Assembly: GCF_000241265.1 (NCBI RefSeq)
Contig: NZ_BAEE01000088.1
Span: 1 to 64,000, forward strand
Direction of reading: 5' to 3'
Length of the DNA stretch: 64,000 nucleotides
From: Gordonia araii NBRC 100433
GTDB taxonomy: Bacteria; Actinomycetota; Actinomycetes; Mycobacteriales; Mycobacteriaceae
The notes beneath the pieces are model-generated. The model saw nothing but the letters and a program-made list of their open reading frames with translations. It was not told the DNA's origin and ran no database searches. The position numbers and the translations under genes are program-made. How positions within the stretch are numbered: the first letter of the stretch is position 1; each line of letters begins with the position of its first letter. Below, piece by piece: positions 51,377-60,799 of the stretch.

Positions 51377-51412
51377 ACGCCCCGTGTGCTTCCTGCGCGG
51401 GGCGTTTTGTTT
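51377..51412 (+). promoter_or_regulatory. rplJ leader: attenuator-like terminator hairpin
   Basis: ACGCCCCG (51377-51384) pairs with CGGGGCGT (51398-51405), followed by TTTTGTTTTG. It lies about 100 nt before rplJ within the 297-bp region 51208-51504, which otherwise has no gene. Position and shape fit an L10-leader attenuator in which L10(L12)4 binding controls read-through. The upstream part (51250-51370) can form other GC stems. A promoter was not identified with certainty. Confidence 0.6.
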
Positions 51413-51504
51413 TGCCGGCTTCGCCGCCGTGGAACAGCGTGAAACCCGACCGGGACCGCCTCGATCTCTGGAGAGCATCCACGTGAAATGAGAGGAGGCG
51501 AAGT

Positions 51505-52032
51505 ATGGCCAAGTCCGACAAGGTCGCCGCAGTCGCGGAGATCGCTGAGCAGTTCAAGGGCTCCACGGCAGCGGTCGTCACGGAATACCGTGGCCTGTCC
51601 GTTCCCGCGATCTCCGAGCTGCGTCGTTCCCTCGGTGAGGGCGCAACCTACTCCGTCGCCAAGAACACCCTGACCAAGCTCGCCGCGAAAGAAGCGGGCG
51701 TGGAAGGGCTCGACGAGCTGTTCACCGGTCCGACCGCTATCGCCTTCATCGAAGGCGAGCCGGTAGTCGCGGCCAAGGCGATCAAGAACTTCGCCAAGGA
51801 GAACAAGGCCCTTGTCGTCAAGGGCGGCTACATGGACGGCCGTGTGCTGTCGGTGGCCGAGATCGACAAGATCGCCGACCTGGAGACCCGTGAGGTCCTC
51901 CTGGCCAAGCTCGCCGGTGCCATGAAGGGCAACTTGGCTAAGGCCGCCGGGCTGTTCAACCAGCCCGCATCGCAGGTGGCGCGTCTCGCCGCGGCCCTGC
52001 AGCAGCAGAAGGAAGCTGCGGGCGAGGAGTAA
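51505..52032 (+). CDS. rplJ: 50S ribosomal protein L10
   Basis: 175 residues. The rRNA-binding N-terminal domain begins [41 protein letters not shown] (about 5-45). The C-terminal helix [15 protein letters not shown] is the dock for L12 dimers. It forms the base of the L12 stalk that recruits translation factors. ATG 51505 has GAGGAGG upstream. rplL follows after 91 bp in the same operon. Confidence 0.97.
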   Translation: MAKSDKVAAVAEIAEQFKGSTAAVVTEYRGLSVPAISELRRSLGEGATYSVAKNTLTKLAAKEAGVEGLDELFTGPTAIAFIEGEPVVAAKAIKNFAKENKALVVKGGYMDGRVLSVAEIDKIADLETREVLLAKLAGAMKGNLAKAAGLFNQPASQVARLAAALQQQKEAAGEE

Positions 52033-52123
52033 TCCACGCCGCCACCGACCATCCGGTCAAGCACAAACCCGGTCGGGCACTGCGGATTTCGCAGACTCGG
52101 CCACCTAAAGGAAGGACGCCATC

Positions 52124-52516
52124 ATGGCGAAGCTCAGCGCTGACGAGCTCATCGATCAGTTCAAGGAACTGACCCTGCTGGAGCTCAGCGATTTCGTGAA
52201 GAAGTTCGAAGAGGTCTTCGAGGTCACCGCGGCCGCACCGGTCGCCGTTGCCGCTGCCGGTGCCCCGGCTGCCGGTGGCGACGCCGCCGCCGCTGCCGAC
52301 CAGGACGAGTTCGACGTCATCCTCGAGGGTGCCGGCGACAAGAAGATCCAGGTCATCAAGGTCGTCCGCGAGGTTGTCGCGGGTCTGGGCCTGAAGGAGG
52401 CCAAGGACCTCGTCGAGGGTGCGCCCAAGCCGCTCCTGGAGAAGGTCTCGAAGGAAGATGCCGAAGCCGCCAAGGCCAAGCTCGAAGAGGCCGGCGCCAG
52501 CATCTCTCTCAAGTGA
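52124..52516 (+). CDS. rplL: 50S ribosomal protein L7/L12
   Basis: 130 residues. N-terminal dimerisation helices ([29 protein letters not shown]), an Ala-rich hinge ([20 protein letters not shown], about 39-58) and the factor-binding C-terminal domain ([31 protein letters not shown], about 71-101). All are intact. AAGGAAGG precedes the ATG. A strong terminator follows 40 bp after the stop. Confidence 0.97.
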   Translation: MAKLSADELIDQFKELTLLELSDFVKKFEEVFEVTAAAPVAVAAAGAPAAGGDAAAAADQDEFDVILEGAGDKKIQVIKVVREVVAGLGLKEAKDLVEGAPKPLLEKVSKEDAEAAKAKLEEAGASISLK

Positions 52517-52556
52517 CCCGTCGAACCGGGCCGGCCGGCCCGGTTCGCGCGCACTG

Positions 52557-52597
52557 AAGACGAGCGCCCCGCGAGAATCTCGCGGGGCGCTCGTCTT
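52557..52597 (+). terminator. Strong intrinsic terminator after rplL
   Basis: An 18-bp perfect stem (52557-52574 with 52580-52597, from AAGACGAGCGCCCCGCGA) and a small GAATC loop, followed by GCTTTCC. Confidence 0.92.
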
Positions 52598-52888
52598 GCT
52601 TTCCGGCCTCTCGCCGGAGCCGTGTCCGCGGTCACATGCAGCGGCCTGCCTGGTCGCGAAGACCGGTATGGAGTCGCGCGCGATTATGGGTTACTCTTAG
52701 CCCTCGTTAAGGTCCTACTCGTCAGTAGGGACGGTCGTCCCAGTGACGTTCTGCAGGCGAGTTGGACGGAGTCGGGTCGGGCACCGACGCGTCCGTGGGT
52801 TAGAGTGATCGCGACCACATATGTCCAATGGGGGTCGCGGGAGTCACTCGCGCTGCCGTTCGCGGACGTTCGACTGGAGGGAACCGCT
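52598..52888 (+). promoter_or_regulatory. Upstream region of mkl-mce locus 2
   Basis: No gene is seen in this 291-bp gap. It contains an AT-richer patch near 52684-52712, and a hairpin CCTACT (52714-52719) / AGTAGG (52724-52729) overlapping a second one GGGAC (52728-52732) / GTCCC (52737-52741). TAGAGT at 52801-52806 is a -10 candidate without an obvious -35. GGAGG at 52876-52880 is the mkl ribosome site. Confidence 0.5.
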
Positions 52889-54136
52889 GTGGGTGTAGAA
52901 GTAAGCGTGGAGGGACTGACTAAGTCCTTCGGCTCGCAGAACATTTGGCGCGACGTGACGTTGACCCTGCCGGAAGGGGAAGTCAGTGCGCTCCTCGGCC
53001 CGTCGGGTACCGGTAAATCGGTTTTCCTGAAGACGTTGATCGGTCTGCTCCATCCGGAGCAGGGCTCGGTGATCATCGACGGCACCGACATCACGAAGTG
53101 CTCGGCGCGCGAGCTGTACGAGATCCGCAAGCTGTTCGGTGTCCTCTTCCAGGACGGCGCGCTGTTCGGCTCGATGAGCCTGTACGACAACATCGCGTTC
53201 CCGCTGCGCGAGCACACCAAGAAGCAGGAAAGCGAAATCCGGCGCATCGTCATGGAGAAGATCGACCTCGTCGGTCTGGCCGGTGCGGAAGACAAGCTCC
53301 CCGGTGAGATCTCCGGTGGTATGCGCAAGCGTGCCGGCCTGGCCCGCGCACTCGTGCTCGACCCCCAGATCATCCTGTGTGACGAGCCGGACTCCGGTCT
53401 GGACCCGGTCCGTACCGCCTACATCAGCCAGCTGCTGATCGACATCAACGCGCAGATCGACGCGACGATCCTGATCGTTACGCACAACATCAACATCGCC
53501 CGGACCATCCCGGACAACATCGGCATGCTCTTCCGCAAGGAACTGGTCATGTTCGGCCCCCGCGAGGTGCTGCTGACCAGCGAACAGCCGGTCGTCAAGC
53601 AGTTCCTCTCCGGCGACCGCTTCGGCCCGATCGGCATGTCGGAGGAGAAGGACGAGGCAGTCGCCGCGGCCGAGGCCGCCATGCAGGCGGCAGGTATCTC
53701 CGGTGGTGGCACCAAGGACGACTTCAGCGAGATCATCGCCCAGGTCCAGCCGAATCCGGGCATGCCCGAGCGCAAGGCCTCCGCGCGCCACCGCCGCAAC
53801 GTCGAGGAGATCATCCACACGCTGCCCCCCAACGCCCAGGAGGCGATCCGGCGCAGCATGGAGGAAGAGGACAAGCTCCTCGCCGAGAACCGCGCCCAGT
53901 CCGCGGCCATGCACGCGTCGGCGGCCGCGGCCGCCCAGACGGCTGCGGTCGGAACCGCCGTCGGCAGTGCCGCTGCCGGGGTGACCGCCAACATCGCGCA
54001 GGCCGAGGGTGCGAACGAGACCACCGATGTGTTCAACACCGTGGGCCAGGCTGACGAAGGCAACTGGGTGACTCCGTCGGAGTCGCCGACTACGCCCATC
54101 GAGACTGACGGTTCGGCAGGAAACGGGAGTTCATAA
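52889..54136 (+). CDS. mkl: Mce transport ATPase Mkl/MceG
   Basis: 415 residues. The ABC domain has Walker A GPSGTGKSVF (about 35-44), Q-loop LFQDGALFGSMS, signature ISGGMRKRAGLARAL (about 142-156), Walker B IILCDEPDSGLDPV and H-loop VTHNIN. FQDGALF and the LSGGM form are typical of MlaF/MceG. A C-terminal extension of about 165 residues (Ala-rich, with EEIIHTLPPNAQEAIRRSMEEEDKL) is specific to actinobacterial MceG and needed for its stability or permease coupling. It powers Mce lipid importers. GTG 52889 has GGAGG upstream. Directly followed by yrbEA (3 bp), so here mkl is the first gene of a mce operon. Confidence 0.95.
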   Translation: MGVEVSVEGLTKSFGSQNIWRDVTLTLPEGEVSALLGPSGTGKSVFLKTLIGLLHPEQGSVIIDGTDITKCSARELYEIRKLFGVLFQDGALFGSMSLYDNIAFPLREHTKKQESEIRRIVMEKIDLVGLAGAEDKLPGEISGGMRKRAGLARALVLDPQIILCDEPDSGLDPVRTAYISQLLIDINAQIDATILIVTHNINIARTIPDNIGMLFRKELVMFGPREVLLTSEQPVVKQFLSGDRFGPIGMSEEKDEAVAAAEAAMQAAGISGGGTKDDFSEIIAQVQPNPGMPERKASARHRRNVEEIIHTLPPNAQEAIRRSMEEEDKLLAENRAQSAAMHASAAAAAQTAAVGTAVGSAAAGVTANIAQAEGANETTDVFNTVGQADEGNWVTPSESPTTPIETDGSAGNGSS

Positions 54137-54139
54137 CTG

Positions 54140-54946
54140 ATGACGACTGCCACCCAGCGTGGCGTGGATCGAATCGCGAATGCCGGGTCGGGTGCGCTTG
54201 AGCAAACAGGCCGGATCGTCCAGCTATTCATCGACGTCGCACGCCAATCCGTTGTGCGCCCGTTCCAATGGCGGGAGTTCATCCAGCAGGCCTGGTTCAT
54301 CGCCAGTGTCACGATCCTGCCGACGGCGCTCATCGCGATTCCGTTCGGCGCGATCGTCTCGTTGCAGACCGCCTCGCTGATCAAGCAGATCGGCGCGGAG
54401 TCGTATACGGGTGCGGCGAGCGTGTTGGTCGTGCTGCAACAGGCGTCTCCGATCATCACGGTGCTTCTGGTGTCCGGTGCCGCCGGTGCCGCGGTGGCAG
54501 CCGATCTCGGCGCGCGCACCATTCGCGAGGAGATCGACGCCATGGAGGTGCTGGGCATCAACCCGATCCAGCGCCTGGTGGTTCCGCGCGTGCTGGCGAT
54601 GGTCCTGGTGGCGATCCTGCTCAACGGTCTGGTGGCGGTGATCGGCATCGCGGGCGGCTACTTCTTCAACGTCGTCGTGCAGGGCGGTACGCCCGGTGCC
54701 TACCTGGCATCCTTCGGCTCATTGGCCCAGCTACCCGATCTCTATATCTCGACCATCAAGGCGGCGATCTTCGGTGTCATCGCCGGCGTGGTCGCCGCCT
54801 ACAAGGGCCTCAACCCCAAGGGTGGTCCGAAGGGCGTCGGTGACGCGGTCAACGAGAGTGTCGTGATCTCGTTCCTGCTCCTCTTCTTTGCCAACCTGAT
54901 CCTGACCGCGGTGTATCTGCAGGTCGTGCCGGCGAAGGGAGCGTAG
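54140..54946 (+). CDS. yrbEA: YrbEA-type Mce permease (locus 2)
   Basis: 268 residues, MlaE/YrbE family, about six helices. Coupling motif in AAVAADLGARTIREEIDAMEVLGINPIQRLVVPRVL (about 114-149). The C-terminal KGLNPKGGPKGVGDAVNESVVISFLLLFF is A-type. The ATG lies 3 bp after the mkl stop and yrbEB begins 2 bp after its own stop, so translation is coupled throughout. Paired with YrbEB to form the permease core. Confidence 0.95.
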   Translation: MTTATQRGVDRIANAGSGALEQTGRIVQLFIDVARQSVVRPFQWREFIQQAWFIASVTILPTALIAIPFGAIVSLQTASLIKQIGAESYTGAASVLVVLQQASPIITVLLVSGAAGAAVAADLGARTIREEIDAMEVLGINPIQRLVVPRVLAMVLVAILLNGLVAVIGIAGGYFFNVVVQGGTPGAYLASFGSLAQLPDLYISTIKAAIFGVIAGVVAAYKGLNPKGGPKGVGDAVNESVVISFLLLFFANLILTAVYLQVVPAKGA

Positions 54947-54948
54947 CC

Positions 54949-55824
54949 GTGAGCGAGGGTGGCGTGACGATCGCCAAGAGCCGGGCCGAGTACGTCGGGT
55001 ACGAGATCCGCAAACAGGTCAAGAAGCCGCTGAGTGTCCTCGACCGGGCCGGCGAGCAGATGTCGTTCTACGCGCGCGCCATCAGCTGGATCCCGCGGAC
55101 GATCGTGCACTACTACCGCGAGGTGCTGCGGATCCTGGCCGAGGTCGCCTTCGGTTCGGGTGGTCTGGCCGTGATCGCCGGCACCGTCGGCGTCATGGTG
55201 CTGTTGTCGGGCTTCACCGGCGTCGTCGTCGGCCTGCAGGGCTACGCGTCGCTGGAGAACCTGGGCGCGCAGGCGCTGACCGGCTTCCTCTCGGCCTATG
55301 TGAACACCCGCGAGGTCGCGCCGCTGGTCGCCGGCCTCGCGCTCTCCGCGACGGTCGGCTGCGGCTTCACCGCTCAGCTGGGCGCCATGCGAATCTCCGA
55401 GGAGATCGACGCGCTGGAGGTCATGGCCGTCCCGTCGATCCCGTTCTTGGTCACCACTCGCGTGATCGCCGGCTTCGTGGCGGTGATTCCGCTCTACGTG
55501 CTGGGCCTACTGGCCGCCTATCTGGCGTCGAGAACGATAAACACGGTCTTCAACGGGCAATCCAGTGGCTCGTACGACCACTATTTCAATCTCTTCTTAC
55601 CTCCCGAAGACGTCTTATGGTCGTTCGGGAAGGTCCTCGTCTTCGCTTTCGTGATCATCCTGGTCCACTGCTACTACGGCTACTACGCCAGCGGCGGCCC
55701 GGCCGGCGTCGGCGTGGCCGTCGGCCACGCGGTCCGCGCGGCGCTCGTGCTGATCGCACTGCTGGACTTCTTCCTGGGCCTGGCGATCTGGGGCACTTCT
55801 ACAACGGTTCGAGTGGCGGGCTGA
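54949..55824 (+). CDS. yrbEB: YrbEB-type Mce permease (locus 2)
   Basis: 291 residues, MlaE/YrbE family. Longer cytoplasmic N-terminus (about 1-45), then NTREVAPLVAGLALSATVGCGFTAQLGAMRISEEIDALEVMAVPSI (about 119-164) with the coupling EExDALE motif. The C-terminal HCYYGYYASGGPAGVGVAVGHAVRAALVLIALLDFF is B-type, matching 38315-39184. GTG start, 2 bp after yrbEA. mceA follows after 3 bp. Confidence 0.95.
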   Translation: MSEGGVTIAKSRAEYVGYEIRKQVKKPLSVLDRAGEQMSFYARAISWIPRTIVHYYREVLRILAEVAFGSGGLAVIAGTVGVMVLLSGFTGVVVGLQGYASLENLGAQALTGFLSAYVNTREVAPLVAGLALSATVGCGFTAQLGAMRISEEIDALEVMAVPSIPFLVTTRVIAGFVAVIPLYVLGLLAAYLASRTINTVFNGQSSGSYDHYFNLFLPPEDVLWSFGKVLVFAFVIILVHCYYGYYASGGPAGVGVAVGHAVRAALVLIALLDFFLGLAIWGTSTTVRVAG

Positions 55825-55827
55825 CAC

Positions 55828-57162
55828 ATGGCAACTCTGCGACGCAGGCTGGCGGGATTGGCCTTCTTCCTGGTCATCATCGCCTTCATCGGTGGTTCGA
55901 TCCTGAAATACCAGGGGCATTTCTCCAACGCCGAGGATGTGACGCTCCGGACCGATTCGGCCGGCAACTCGCTCACCGAGCACGCCGATGTCAAGGCGCG
56001 CGGCATGGTGGTCGGCACGGTTTCCGCGGTCAACCCCTCGCCCGACGGCCAGGTCGACGTGGTGCTCGCGCTGCAGCCGGACAAGCTGCACTTGTTGCCG
56101 CGCGGCACGACGGCACGCATCCTGCCGAAGACGCTGTTCGGTGAGCGCTACGTCGCGCTCGAGGTTCCGATGGAGCCGACGACGACGGCGACGCTGGCCG
56201 CCGGCGACGAGATCCGCACGGCCGATGCCGGCAATGCCAAAGAGGTCCAGGACTTCTTCGACCGCCTGCTGCCGCTGCTGAAAGCCGTGCCTCCGCAGGA
56301 CCTGAACGTCACGCTGACCTCGATCAGCCAGGCCCTTGCGGGTCGCGGTCAGGAACTCGGCGAGACGATCAAGCGGCTCGACGCGATCTTCTCGGAGGTC
56401 AATGACCACACCGATGACCTGCAGGCCACGCTGCGCGGTCTTGCCTCGTTCTCGACCACGTACTCCGACGCGCTCCCGTCGATCATCAACGGACTGGACA
56501 ACCTGCGGGTCACCGGTAACACGCTGAACGAGCGTCAGGGCGATCTCGCCGCCCTCATCTCGACGCTGGGTGTCGCAGCCGACGACACGACGTCGTTCCT
56601 GCGCACCAACCGCACCGACCTGATCACCATCTTCACCGGTACTGAGGAGATGCTGGCCGGCCTGGCGCGCCAGTCACCGGTGTTCGGCTGCACGTTCAAG
56701 AACTTCGCCGGTCTCATCGCCGAATCCCGCCGGATCGTCGGCGAGGGCACGCCGAATCCAGGTGTCCGGGTGAACCTGCAGTTCGTGAACCCGCGTGGCC
56801 GGTACCTGCCCAACCAGGACGAGCCGCGCATGTTCGACTACGCCCGTGGACCGGTCTGCTACACGCCGGCGAAGAACGGGCGGCCCTTCCCGCAGTACCC
56901 GGGCGGCGGTCTCGCCGACGGTTCGTACCAGGTGCCCTCGCGCAACCCGGGACCGCGCACGATTCCGCAGATGCCGGCCGCGCAGTTCTCGGCGTTGCCC
57001 GCCGGCAAGGCCAAGTCCGATCCGTGGGCCGACCCGGTGTACCGGGCACAGTTGCAGATGATTTACGGCGGCGCCAGCGGCGTCGCGCCCGAACAGGTCC
57101 CCAGCTGGGTGACGCTGATCGGTGCGTCGAGATTGCGGGGAGCGCAGGTGAACATGCGATGA
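55828..57162 (+). CDS. mceA: MceA-like MCE-domain protein (locus 2)
   Basis: 444 residues. Anchor helix about 9-29, MCE domain about 36-130 (DVTLRTDSAGNSLTEHADVKARGMVVGTVSAVN and LPKTLFGERYVALEV). A long helical region (about 140-300) follows, then a Pro/Gly-rich C-terminus (NPGVRVNLQFVNPRGRYLPNQ, GRPFPQYPGGGLADG). Cys at FGCTFKN and PVCYTP may form a disulfide. The substrate (fatty acid, mycolate or sterol) cannot be told from sequence. It overlaps mceB by ATGA. Confidence 0.93.
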   Translation: MATLRRRLAGLAFFLVIIAFIGGSILKYQGHFSNAEDVTLRTDSAGNSLTEHADVKARGMVVGTVSAVNPSPDGQVDVVLALQPDKLHLLPRGTTARILPKTLFGERYVALEVPMEPTTTATLAAGDEIRTADAGNAKEVQDFFDRLLPLLKAVPPQDLNVTLTSISQALAGRGQELGETIKRLDAIFSEVNDHTDDLQATLRGLASFSTTYSDALPSIINGLDNLRVTGNTLNERQGDLAALISTLGVAADDTTSFLRTNRTDLITIFTGTEEMLAGLARQSPVFGCTFKNFAGLIAESRRIVGEGTPNPGVRVNLQFVNPRGRYLPNQDEPRMFDYARGPVCYTPAKNGRPFPQYPGGGLADGSYQVPSRNPGPRTIPQMPAAQFSALPAGKAKSDPWADPVYRAQLQMIYGGASGVAPEQVPSWVTLIGASRLRGAQVNMR

Positions 57163-58256
57163 AGTCCATCGTCCCACCCCTGGTCAAGCTGATCGTCTTC
57201 GCGGTGGTGACCGTCATCTCCACTTCGATGCTGGCGCTGACGATCGCCAACGCCGGCCTGTCCGGCAAGCACGACTTCCAGGCGATCTTCGATGACGCCG
57301 CCATGCTCAACGCCGGCGACGATGTGCGCATCGCGGGCGTCCGCGTCGGCGCGGTCAGCAACGTCGAGGTGTACGAGAAGAACCGCGCCAAGGTGAGTTT
57401 CGCCGTCGACCGCGACACCCTGCCCGACGGCACCGAGGTGTACATCCGCTACCGCAACCTGACCGGCCTGCGCTACCTCGCCCTCGAGCGCGGCGCGGGT
57501 GACAACGGCAAGCAGCTGCGGCCCGGTCACGTCTTCGGCCTGGCCGATAACGACGACTCCACCCACCCGGCGGTGAACCTGACCGAGCTGTTCAACGGTT
57601 TCAAGCCGGTGTTCAACCAGCTGGAGCCGGCCGACGTCAACAAATTGGCCGACCAGATCATCCAGGTCTTCCAGGACACTCCCGGCCAGGACATGGGTGC
57701 GACGATGTCGTCGCTGCTGTCCCAGACGGCGGAGCTGACGAACACGCTGGCCGACCGCGACCAGGTCATCGGCGAGCTGATCACGAATCTCAACAACGTG
57801 CTGCAGACCGTCAACGCGCATGACTCGCAGTTCGAATCGCTGCTGGTCAACACGTCTCAGCTGGTCGCCGGACTGGCCGCGCAGAAGGAATCGGTCGGGT
57901 CGGCGGTCACCTCCGTCTCCAACCTGACCACGGTGATGGGTTCGATCCTGGGCCAGACGCGCCCGGCGATCGCCGGTGACATCGCGGGCCTCAAGGCCGT
58001 ATCCGATCAGATCATGAAGCGGGAGAAGGACGTCGAGGCGATCATCACCAACCTGCCGCCGAAGCTGGAGAAGATCGGCCGCGCCGCGACCTTCGGCTCG
58101 TGGTTCCAGTTCTATCTGTGCGGTGTCGACGTGGTGATGGGTAACGGCAAGTCGATCTTGCTGACCGATCCGCTGATCCCGCTGCCCGACATCAACCATG
58201 TGCTCTACACGAGTGCTGCGACCAGGTGCTGGCGTGACAACCGGCGTCCGGGCTAG
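57159..58256 (+). CDS. mceB: MceB-like MCE-domain protein (locus 2)
   Basis: 365 residues. Anchor helix about 8-28, MCE domain with DFQAIFDDAAMLNAGDDVRIAGVRVGAVSNVEVYEKNRAKVSFAV (about 37-81) and YIRYRNLTGLRYLALER. A long helical segment (about 130-310, FNGFKPVFNQLEPADVNKLADQIIQVFQ) ends with LCGVDVVM and a Cys near the C-terminus (TRCWRDNR). ATG 57159 overlaps the mceA stop. mceC starts 8 bp after. Confidence 0.94.
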   Translation: MKSIVPPLVKLIVFAVVTVISTSMLALTIANAGLSGKHDFQAIFDDAAMLNAGDDVRIAGVRVGAVSNVEVYEKNRAKVSFAVDRDTLPDGTEVYIRYRNLTGLRYLALERGAGDNGKQLRPGHVFGLADNDDSTHPAVNLTELFNGFKPVFNQLEPADVNKLADQIIQVFQDTPGQDMGATMSSLLSQTAELTNTLADRDQVIGELITNLNNVLQTVNAHDSQFESLLVNTSQLVAGLAAQKESVGSAVTSVSNLTTVMGSILGQTRPAIAGDIAGLKAVSDQIMKREKDVEAIITNLPPKLEKIGRAATFGSWFQFYLCGVDVVMGNGKSILLTDPLIPLPDINHVLYTSAATRCWRDNRRPG

Positions 58257-58264
58257 GGGAGAAC

Positions 58265-59437
58265 ATGGCTGACGATAAGGACCGAGCAGACATGCCGAAC
58301 AACGTGCCAGACGACGCCCCCACCGAGCAGTTCGGTGCGGGCGACCTCGAGGCCGCCCGTGCCGCGCGCGAAGAGGCTGCGCTGAACGCCGATCCGCAGA
58401 AGCTGCACCCGTCGCGCCGCTTCGCCGGTCGCCGGTCGCCGGTCACGGTGGGCGCGCTCGGCATCATGCTCCTGTTGATGCTGACGGTGTCGTCGTTCTA
58501 CCTGTCGAATCTGCCGATCATCGGTGCCGGGCCGCGCTACACCGCCCAGTTCTCCGAGGCCGCCGGCCTGCAGCCGGGCAACGAGGTCCGGGTGGCCGGC
58601 ATCAAGGTGGGACAGATCGACAGCGTCGGACTGAACCGCGACGGCAACAAGGTCGACGTGAAGTTCACCGTGACGAACACCTGGATCGGCGACCAAACGC
58701 AGGCGTCGATCCAGATCAAGACGCTGCTCGGGCAGAAGTACCTCGGGCTGACCCCGCGCGGATCCCGCGCGGCCGACCCGTCGACGCCGATCACCGACAC
58801 GGTTGCGCCGTACGACGTGATTGAGGCCTTCTCCGATGCGAGCAACCAGCTGACCGAACTCGACACCGACAAGGTGGCCGAATCGCTGCAGACCATGTCC
58901 ACGGCGTTCTCCGGGACCGCGGGCGACTTCGGTCCCGCGCTGACCGGACTGAGCCGGCTGTCGGAGACGATCGCCAAGCGCGATCAGGAGGTGCAGAAGC
59001 TCCTCAACGCGACGAAGACGACGTCGAAGATCCTCGCCGACCGCAACGAAGAGTTCACCCGCCTGATCGCCGGCGCCGGACAGCTGCTCGACGAGCTGAA
59101 CAACAGGCAGCAGTCGATCTCGGCGCTGCTCTCGTCGACGACGACGCTCAGCAAGGCGCTGAGCGGCATCGTCGCCGACAACCAGGAGCAGATCGGCCCG
59201 GCGCTGAAGTCGCTGCAGGAGGTCGCCGGACTCCTCACCAAGCACAAGGACAACCTGGGCCGCTCGATCCAGAACCTCGCACCGTTCTACCGGCTGTACG
59301 CCAACGTGCTGGGCAACGGCCGGTGGTTCGAGTCGATGGTCACCAACCTGCTGCCGCCCGCACTGCCGCAGCAGAACACGACGCGACCTCCGAACAAGAC
59401 GAAGCTGCTGAACAACGGCGGAACCGAGGCCGGATAG
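58265..59437 (+). CDS. mceC: MceC-like MCE-domain protein (locus 2)
   Basis: 390 residues. A long Asp/Ala-rich cytoplasmic N-terminus (about 1-55), anchor helix about 60-82, MCE domain about 90-175 (GPRYTAQFSEAAGLQPGNEVRVAGIKVGQIDSVGLNRDGNKVDV). Then helical tail with coiled-coil character (KTTSKILADRNEEFTRLIAGAGQLLDELNNRQQSI) and a Pro/Asn-rich end. Start GTG/ATG choice: ATG 58265 follows GGGGAGA closely. mceD begins right after its stop. Confidence 0.94.
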   Translation: MADDKDRADMPNNVPDDAPTEQFGAGDLEAARAAREEAALNADPQKLHPSRRFAGRRSPVTVGALGIMLLLMLTVSSFYLSNLPIIGAGPRYTAQFSEAAGLQPGNEVRVAGIKVGQIDSVGLNRDGNKVDVKFTVTNTWIGDQTQASIQIKTLLGQKYLGLTPRGSRAADPSTPITDTVAPYDVIEAFSDASNQLTELDTDKVAESLQTMSTAFSGTAGDFGPALTGLSRLSETIAKRDQEVQKLLNATKTTSKILADRNEEFTRLIAGAGQLLDELNNRQQSISALLSSTTTLSKALSGIVADNQEQIGPALKSLQEVAGLLTKHKDNLGRSIQNLAPFYRLYANVLGNGRWFESMVTNLLPPALPQQNTTRPPNKTKLLNNGGTEAG

Positions 59438-60799
59438 ATGACGACCCCAGATCTGACGACGACTTCCGGACCCGGGCGCTGGTTCACCCCGCGCCATATC
59501 GTGGGCATCGTGCTGGGCAGCGTCCTGGCGCTGATCACCGGCTCGGTGCTGTGGTGGGTGTTCTCCGGAATCGGGGCGACCACCATCGACGCGACCTTCA
59601 AGCGGAGCGTCGGTATCTACAGCGGTACCGACGTGAAGCTGCTCGGCGTGCCGGTCGGGAAGGTCACGAAGGTGACTCCCGACGGCGACAAGGTCCAGGT
59701 CAGGATGCGCGTTCAGCGCGGCCTGAAGCTGCCGGCCGACGTGCGGGCCGTGCAGGTCGCGCCGTCGATCATCGCCGACCGCTACGTCCAGTTGACCCCC
59801 GCCTACAACGGTGGTCCGCGGGCGCCGCGCGACATCTCGCTGAGCATCGACCAGACGATGGTTCCGGTCGAGGTCGACGAGCTGTACGCGAACCTGCAGA
59901 AGCTCTCGCGGTCGCTCGGACCCGACGGGGTGAATGCCAAGAAGGGTGAGAAGGAAGGCGTCGTCACCGAGTTCGTCCGCGTGGGCGCCGACAACTTCCG
60001 CGGCAACGGCGAGAAGCTCGGTTCGGCGTTCACGAACCTGTCGAAGGCTGCGACGACCCTGTCGGACTCCAGCGGCAACATCGTCGATACGATCAAGCAG
60101 CTCAACACCTTCGTGGCGGCCCTCGCCGAGAACGACGCACAGGTGCGTCAGTTCAACTCGCAGATGGCCTCGTTCAACACTTTCCTGGCAGGCGAGCGGA
60201 AGCAGCTCGGCCAGGCGCTGGCCACGCTGTCGGTGGCGCTGGGCGACGTCGCGCGTTTCGTGAACGACAACCAGGAGCTGCTGGGCGACACGGTTCGCTC
60301 GCTGCAGCCGACCGCGAAGACGCTGCGCGACAACCAGGAGTCGCTGAAGGAGATCTTCACGGTCCTCCCGGTCACCGTGTCGAACCTGATCAACGCATAC
60401 GACGCGGAGTCGGGCACGCTGGCCATGCGGCTGACGATCCAGGACCTGCAGAACCTGCTGGCCGTGCAGTGCAAGCTGCTCAACCCGGGCAGCATCATGC
60501 CCGGCACCCAGCCGTTCTTGGAGTGGCAGCACAAGATGGCCCCGATCATCAGCCACTGCACCGACATCGCGAAGCAGATCCAGGCCGGGGTGAGCCCGCT
60601 GCTGCCGGTCCTGCCCTTCGGCATCATGAGCAACGACAAGACCCAGCGCTACTCGGTGCCGGGCACGCGTCGCGGCCGCCCGGATCCCGGGTTGATGATT
60701 CCGATGCCGACCGACCCGAACCCGCAGACGCCGCGCCGGCCGAAGCCGCGACCGTCGAAGCCGAAGCCGTCGCAGACGCCCGAGAGGGGAGGCCGCTGA
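59438..60799 (+). CDS. mceD: MceD-like MCE-domain protein (locus 2)
   Basis: 453 residues. Anchor helix about 23-46, MCE domain about 50-135 (TFKRSVGIYSGTDVKLLGVPVGKVTKVTPDGDKVQVRM), long helical part (about 150-330) and a Pro/Lys-rich C-terminus (PRRPKPRPSKPKPSQTPERGGR) not found in locus 1 MceD. Cys in AVQCKLLNPG and ISHCTDI may pair. The ATG directly abuts the mceC stop and its own stop overlaps mceE (TGATG). Confidence 0.94.
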   Translation: MTTPDLTTTSGPGRWFTPRHIVGIVLGSVLALITGSVLWWVFSGIGATTIDATFKRSVGIYSGTDVKLLGVPVGKVTKVTPDGDKVQVRMRVQRGLKLPADVRAVQVAPSIIADRYVQLTPAYNGGPRAPRDISLSIDQTMVPVEVDELYANLQKLSRSLGPDGVNAKKGEKEGVVTEFVRVGADNFRGNGEKLGSAFTNLSKAATTLSDSSGNIVDTIKQLNTFVAALAENDAQVRQFNSQMASFNTFLAGERKQLGQALATLSVALGDVARFVNDNQELLGDTVRSLQPTAKTLRDNQESLKEIFTVLPVTVSNLINAYDAESGTLAMRLTIQDLQNLLAVQCKLLNPGSIMPGTQPFLEWQHKMAPIISHCTDIAKQIQAGVSPLLPVLPFGIMSNDKTQRYSVPGTRRGRPDPGLMIPMPTDPNPQTPRRPKPRPSKPKPSQTPERGGR

